A DNA stretch of 9,428 nt. Source: Tannerellaceae bacterium (GTDB lineage: Bacteria; Bacteroidota; Bacteroidia; Bacteroidales; Tannerellaceae). Below the pieces are notes generated by a model. That model had not been told where the DNA came from. It ran no database searches and worked only from the letters and a program-made list of their open reading frames with translations. The DNA lies in contig JAISCM010000074.1 in the NCBI GenBank assembly GCA_031265595.1, positions 1-9,428 on the forward strand, in the 5' to 3' direction. A program made the translations under genes and the position numbers. Of the stretch, positions 6,029-9,428 are shown in pieces. Position 1 is the first letter of the stretch. Every line of letters begins with the position of its first letter.

Positions 6029-6610
6029 ATGCTTACCAACCTGCTTCCCTATAAGATCATCTTAGGCTCTAATTCTCCCCGCCGGAAAGAATTGCTTGCC
6101 GGGCTGGGCCTCCGTTTTGACGTAAGGCCGATGCCTGGTTTAGACGAATCCTACCCCGCTTCGCTGAAAGCCGGAGACATCGCGCTCTACATCGCTGCCA
6201 GGAAGGCAGAGGCCTACCTCCCTTCGTTGCAGGAAGACGAATTACTCATCACCGCCGATACCCTTGTTTGTATACACAATGAAGTGTTGGGCAAGCCGGC
6301 CGGTCGCGCCGATGCTATCTGTATGCTTCAGACGCTCTCCGGCCAGACACACGAAGTAATAACCGGCGTATGCCTTACCACCCACAGCAAATCCGTTTCT
6401 TTTTCGGTGACATCAACCGTACGCTTCGCCCCCCTAAGCGATGACGATATTATCTATTATATAGACAACTTCCATCCATACGATAAGGCAGGCGCCTATG
6501 GTATACAGGAATGGATAGGCTACGTAGCGGTAGAAGGTATACAAGGCTCCTTCTACAATGTGATGGGCCTGCCTATCCAGCGGGTTTATCAGGAGTTAAG
6601 GATTTTCTAA
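6029..6610 (+). CDS. maf: Maf family nucleotide pyrophosphatase (dTTP/UTP type)
   Basis: A 193-residue cytoplasmic house-cleaning enzyme that hydrolyses nucleoside triphosphates, including modified bases, to monophosphate and pyrophosphate. Visible motifs are the N-terminal GSNSPRRKELL (13-23) that binds phosphates, DES (39-41), the catalytic aspartate in TADT (75-78, D77), LGKP (87-90), YDKAGAYGIQ (151-160) and GSFYNVMGLP near the C-terminus. The DKAGAYGIQ and GS(F/Y)Y..(M/V)GLP signatures belong to the YhdE-like branch active on dTTP and UTP, not the YceF branch active on m7GTP. It starts 21 bases after kdsC and is the last gene of the operon. Its final 15 bases overlap the end of the oppositely oriented apbE gene. 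Older annotations call it a septum formation inhibitor. Confidence 0.93.
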   Translation: MLTNLLPYKIILGSNSPRRKELLAGLGLRFDVRPMPGLDESYPASLKAGDIALYIAARKAEAYLPSLQEDELLITADTLVCIHNEVLGKPAGRADAICMLQTLSGQTHEVITGVCLTTHSKSVSFSVTSTVRFAPLSDDDIIYYIDNFHPYDKAGAYGIQEWIGYVAVEGIQGSFYNVMGLPIQRVYQELRIF

Positions 6611-7633
6611 AATGTCCAAAGCTTCCAAAGCCTTCCGGTTCAGAAGATACGTGAGCATTCCTTCGGAATGGGCGGCTCGCTGTTTTCCCTGCTCATCCAG
6701 ATAAATGAGGTAATACTCTATTTCGGGGATGGATCGGGCCATCTCTATCGCTTTGTCGGAGCCCGAGGCCATGAGGGCAGTGGCGTATCCGTCGGCAATC
6801 ATACAGTTTTCGGCCACCACCGTAGCGCTCAGGATGTTCTGGGCGGCGGGATAGCCGGTGTGCGGGTTGATGGTGTGGCCGTACCGTTTGCCGTCTTTCT
6901 CGTAATAGTTGCGGTAATCGCCGGAGGTAGCTACGCCGCATGGCTTGCAGGGCTGTATGATCACTTCTGCCTCTTCCTTCATCCCCTCCAGGTCGTCTTC
7001 CGGTATTTGGATGCCGGTGCGCCAGCAGATGCCATATTGGTTGACGCCTTTTATTACTATTTCGCCGCCTATATTTACCATATAGTTCTCTACCCCTTCG
7101 CGTTCGAGCACGCGGGCAACCACGTCGCAGGCATACCCTTTGGCAATAGCCGAGAAGTTAAGCATAACGCGCGGGTCGTCTTTTACCACCTGCTTCCCTT
7201 CCAGCCGTATCTTTTTATAGCCTACAAACGCCATTGTGCTGTCTATCATCTGGGGCGTTACGCTATCCATCTTACTGAATCCGAATCCCCAGAGATTAAA
7301 CAGCGGGGCGCCGGTCGCATCGAAAATGCCGTCTGTGCGCTCCGATATTTCCTGTGCTTTATTGAATACGTCGGCAAACCATTCATCTACTTCTACAGGC
7401 TCGTTATTATTCACCTTTGCGATAATAGAATTGGGATTGAATGGATTCAGCGACAGGTTGAAATCCTGCAACTCCTTGTCTATCTCTTCCGTCAGAAACC
7501 GGGGAGACTGATACTTGATACGGTATAATGTATGAAACACCGAGCCGCTCTCTTCAATATAGTCCCCCTTACCAGTACAAGCCAATAACCCCAACCAGCA
7601 AACACTAACTATAACCCAAACACTCTTTTTCAT
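6596..7633 (-). CDS. apbE: FAD:protein FMN transferase lipoprotein (ApbE)
   Basis: A 345-residue exported flavin transferase that uses FAD to attach FMN covalently to a threonine of target proteins such as NqrB/NqrC or RnfG. The N-terminus has MKK, a hydrophobic run and a lipobox LLAC with Cys19, so the mature protein should be lipid-anchored facing the periplasm. Family motifs are DATGAPLFNLWGF (105-117), LNFSAIAKGYACD (158-170), NIGGE (187-191), GVATSGDYRNYY (233-244), HTINPHTG (253-260) and the Mg-binding aspartate in DGYATAL (281-287). The frame is open to ATGs at 7654 and 7663, but those would put repeat-derived residues (NYELFF) before the signal sequence, so 7633 is chosen. It starts 10 bases after the stop of the dehydratase gene and is likely co-transcribed with it. 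No Rnf, Nqr or other flavoprotein target is visible here. Confidence 0.92.
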   Translation of the reverse strand: MKKSVWVIVSVCWLGLLACTGKGDYIEESGSVFHTLYRIKYQSPRFLTEEIDKELQDFNLSLNPFNPNSIIAKVNNNEPVEVDEWFADVFNKAQEISERTDGIFDATGAPLFNLWGFGFSKMDSVTPQMIDSTMAFVGYKKIRLEGKQVVKDDPRVMLNFSAIAKGYACDVVARVLEREGVENYMVNIGGEIVIKGVNQYGICWRTGIQIPEDDLEGMKEEAEVIIQPCKPCGVATSGDYRNYYEKDGKRYGHTINPHTGYPAAQNILSATVVAENCMIADGYATALMASGSDKAIEMARSIPEIEYYLIYLDEQGKQRAAHSEGMLTYLLNRKALEALDILENP

Positions 7634-7640
7634 AAAAAAC

Positions 7641-7660
7641 AATTCATAATTCATAATTCT
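7641..7660. repeat. AATTCAT short tandem repeat at the dehydratase-apbE junction
   Basis: Two exact AATTCAT units (7641-7647, 7648-7654) are followed by a partial unit AATTCT (7655-7660). On the minus strand this supplies the last codons (ENYEL) and the TGA stop of the dehydratase, as well as an in-frame upstream ATG (7654-7652) of the apbE reading frame. It looks like a small intergenic repeat that has become the end of the upstream gene. Confidence 0.7.
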
Positions 7661-9380
7661 CAATAGACATATACCCCCCTTTCATCGGAGACACGCTATT
7701 CCGGGTATAAATACCTAAAATACCGTTCGTATAGCGGGGCGCCGGCTGCTGCCACCTCTCCCTGCGTGCGGCAAGTATCGCCTCCATTTCTTCCGGGCTT
7801 TTGGGTAGTCCTCCGGCTACGCCTGTAATATCCAGCCGGCGGGCCGGTATGTCGATACGGATCAAATCCCCTTCTTCTACCAGGGCGATAGGCCCCCCTT
7901 CGGATGCTTCGGGCGAAATATGGCCGATAGCCGGGCCGCGGGTAGCGCCGGAGAAACGTCCGTCGGTAAGTAAAGCCACCGTTTCAATCAGTTCCGGGTC
8001 TGAAGCGATCGCTTCGGTTGTATAAAACATTTCCGGCATGCCGCTTCCTTTTGGGCCTTCATACCGGATAAAGACTGCCTCGCCCGGATGGATCTCTTTC
8101 TTCAGTACGGCCTGAAGCGCCTCTTCTTCACAGTCGAACACCCGTGCTTTCAGCGTTACCTGCATCAGCTTAGGCGAGATGGCTGCATGCTTTACTACGG
8201 CTCCTTCGGGAGCCAGGTTTCCTTTTAAAATAGCGATAGCGCCCTGTGGACGGATCGGATGGCTGAGCGGTTTGATAATATCGCTCGCCTTCACGCCCAG
8301 CGCCGGAAGGTATTTGTTGCAACCTTCGTAAAAGCCGGTCTGCCGCAGGATGTCCAGGTTCTCGCCCAGCGTCTTGCCGGTTACGGTGCGTACGTTCAGA
8401 TGCAGGAAGCCTTTGATCTCTTCCATGATAGCCGGCGTACCTCCGGCATACCAGAAGTACTCGCCCGGCCAGTAACCGCTGGGGCGTATATTCAGGAGGA
8501 ACGGGATCTTCCGGTGGATATCGTCAAACAAGCCGGGAGAAAGCACAATGCCCAACTCATGCGCAATGGCGGGCAGGTGCAGCAGGCTGTTGCTGGAGCC
8601 GGCAATGGCAGCATGTACCATAATAGCATTCTCGAAGGCTTCATACGTCATGATCTCCGACGGCAGCAAGGCTTCTTTGGCCAGGGCAATGGCCCGTTCG
8701 CCGGCCCGCCGGGTGATGTCTTTTAAATAATGTACGTGCGTAGGGATCAAAGCCGAGCCGGGCATGGCCATCCCGAGCGCTTCGGCCATTACCTGCATGG
8801 TAGAGGCTGTCCCCATAAACGAGCAGGCGCCACAATCCGGGCAGGCGTCGCGCTTATAGGCCATCCACTGTTCTTCCGTTATTTCTTTGCGGGCAAACTG
8901 GGCGTTGTATTTGCCTATCTGTTCAAGCGTAAGCAAATCAGGCCCCGCCTTCATAATGCCGCCGGGGATGAATACCGAAGGCATATCAATCCGTGCGATA
9001 GCCATCAGATGGGCCGGTACCGACTTATCGCAACTGGCGATGAAGATGCCGGCGTCGAAAGGCGTTGCCTTTGCATGGATCTCAATCATGGCAGCCATCA
9101 CTTCGCGCGATACGAGCGAATAGTTCATGCCATCATGCCCCTGGGATTCGCCGTCGCAGATGTCTGTTACGTAGTAATTGGCTGCTTTCCCTCCTCCGTC
9201 GTTTACGCCTTTGCCGGCTTCTTCTACCAATTTGTCTAAGTGAGCGCTTCCGGGGTGGCTGTGCCCGTAGCTGCTTTCTACGATGATCTGCGGTTTGCCT
9301 AAGTCGTCTATGCTCCACCCACTGCCCAGACGTAGCGAATCGAGTTCGGGCGCCACTTTGCGTAATTCCTGGCTTTTCAT
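7644..9380 (-). CDS. IlvD/Edd-family dehydratase, probably sugar-acid dehydratase rather than dihydroxy-acid dehydratase
   Basis: A 578-residue cytoplasmic iron-sulfur dehydratase. The family removes water from 2,3-dihydroxy acids: branched-chain amino acid precursors (IlvD), 6-phosphogluconate (Edd) or aldonic acids such as xylonate and arabinonate. Seen are SCDK (116-119, with cluster ligand C117 and the metal-binding lysine K119), GACSFMGTASTM (184-195, ligand C186), NAIMVHAAIAGSSN (251-264), GNLAPEGAVVK (387-397) and TDGRFSG (472-478) with the probable catalytic serine S477. MGTASTM and LGMAMPGSALIP resemble sugar-acid dehydratases, where true IlvD proteins have MFTANSM. The cysteine of the PCN motif used by [2Fe-2S] members is replaced by PGSAHL (43-48), and extra cysteines C75, C180 and C183 are present. 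The last residues (SIENYEL) are encoded by a short repeat. The start at 9380 follows a purine-rich AGAAGAAGAGAT leader. No TAnnTTTG box lies in the 48 bases before it, so the gene may belong to an operon beginning beyond the right edge. Annotation pipelines may well label it ilvD. Confidence 0.85.
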   Translation of the reverse strand: MKSQELRKVAPELDSLRLGSGWSIDDLGKPQIIVESSYGHSHPGSAHLDKLVEEAGKGVNDGGGKAANYYVTDICDGESQGHDGMNYSLVSREVMAAMIEIHAKATPFDAGIFIASCDKSVPAHLMAIARIDMPSVFIPGGIMKAGPDLLTLEQIGKYNAQFARKEITEEQWMAYKRDACPDCGACSFMGTASTMQVMAEALGMAMPGSALIPTHVHYLKDITRRAGERAIALAKEALLPSEIMTYEAFENAIMVHAAIAGSSNSLLHLPAIAHELGIVLSPGLFDDIHRKIPFLLNIRPSGYWPGEYFWYAGGTPAIMEEIKGFLHLNVRTVTGKTLGENLDILRQTGFYEGCNKYLPALGVKASDIIKPLSHPIRPQGAIAILKGNLAPEGAVVKHAAISPKLMQVTLKARVFDCEEEALQAVLKKEIHPGEAVFIRYEGPKGSGMPEMFYTTEAIASDPELIETVALLTDGRFSGATRGPAIGHISPEASEGGPIALVEEGDLIRIDIPARRLDITGVAGGLPKSPEEMEAILAARRERWQQPAPRYTNGILGIYTRNSVSPMKGGYMSIENYEL

Positions 9381-9428
9381 ATCTCTTCTTCTATTTGGTA
9401 TCTGTTACGTTTGGGAGAGTCGCGGGCC

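Noticed and set aside
6668..7528. Plus-strand open frame of 286 codons opposite apbE
   Set aside because: It is antisense to well-conserved ApbE motifs, and its aromatic- and valine-rich translation has no recognisable motif.
8730..9239. Plus-strand open frames opposite the dehydratase
   Set aside because: They are shadows of a high-GC conserved coding sequence and show no family resemblance.

Overview
The window looks like the chromosome of a Bacteroidales bacterium, most like Parabacteroides or a close relative; the genus is a guess. Three things point there: promoters of the Bacteroidetes type (-7 box TAnnTTTG, once with a -33 TTTG box), almost no Shine-Dalgarno sequences, and the gene families present (a TonB-dependent receptor with an N-terminal carboxypeptidase-regulatory-like domain, a DUF1080 secreted hydrolase, an ApbE lipoprotein). 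The left 600 bases are AT-rich. The rest is visibly more GC-rich and densely coding.

Layout. 1-167: the tail of a probable GNAT acetyltransferase running in from the left. 201-460: a self-contained unit of consensus promoter, 47-residue gene and strong intrinsic terminator. 478-553 (minus): tRNA-Gly(CCC) with its own -7 box. 624-1391 (plus): argB, an arginine-pathway kinase. 1401-4534 (minus): a TonB-dependent outer-membrane receptor followed by a secreted DUF1080 / 3-keto-disaccharide hydrolase-like protein. 4720-6610 (plus): a tight three-gene operon of a Rossmann/DUF2520 protein, kdsC (KDO-8-phosphate phosphatase) and maf (nucleotide pyrophosphatase). 6596-9380 (minus): an IlvD/Edd-family dehydratase that looks like the sugar-acid branch rather than the branched-chain amino acid enzyme, followed by an apbE lipoprotein gene.

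How the genes work together. The receptor and DUF1080 protein could form a small uptake-and-hydrolysis pair at the cell envelope, although no SusD partner is present and the substrate is unknown. The plus-strand operon mixes KDO/LPS precursor synthesis with nucleotide-pool cleaning. The dehydratase probably acts on a sugar acid. The cofactor-attaching ApbE lies downstream of it with no flavoprotein target in view.

Most of the window is ordinary core-genome content. I found no phage, insertion sequence, CRISPR array or clear undescribed system. The points most worth a second look are the dehydratase's cysteine pattern and likely substrate class, the independently transcribed 47-residue gene, the tRNA T-stem mismatch, and the AATTCAT repeat that forms the dehydratase-apbE junction. 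No gene-free stretch exceeds 300 bases; the longest is 4535-4719.
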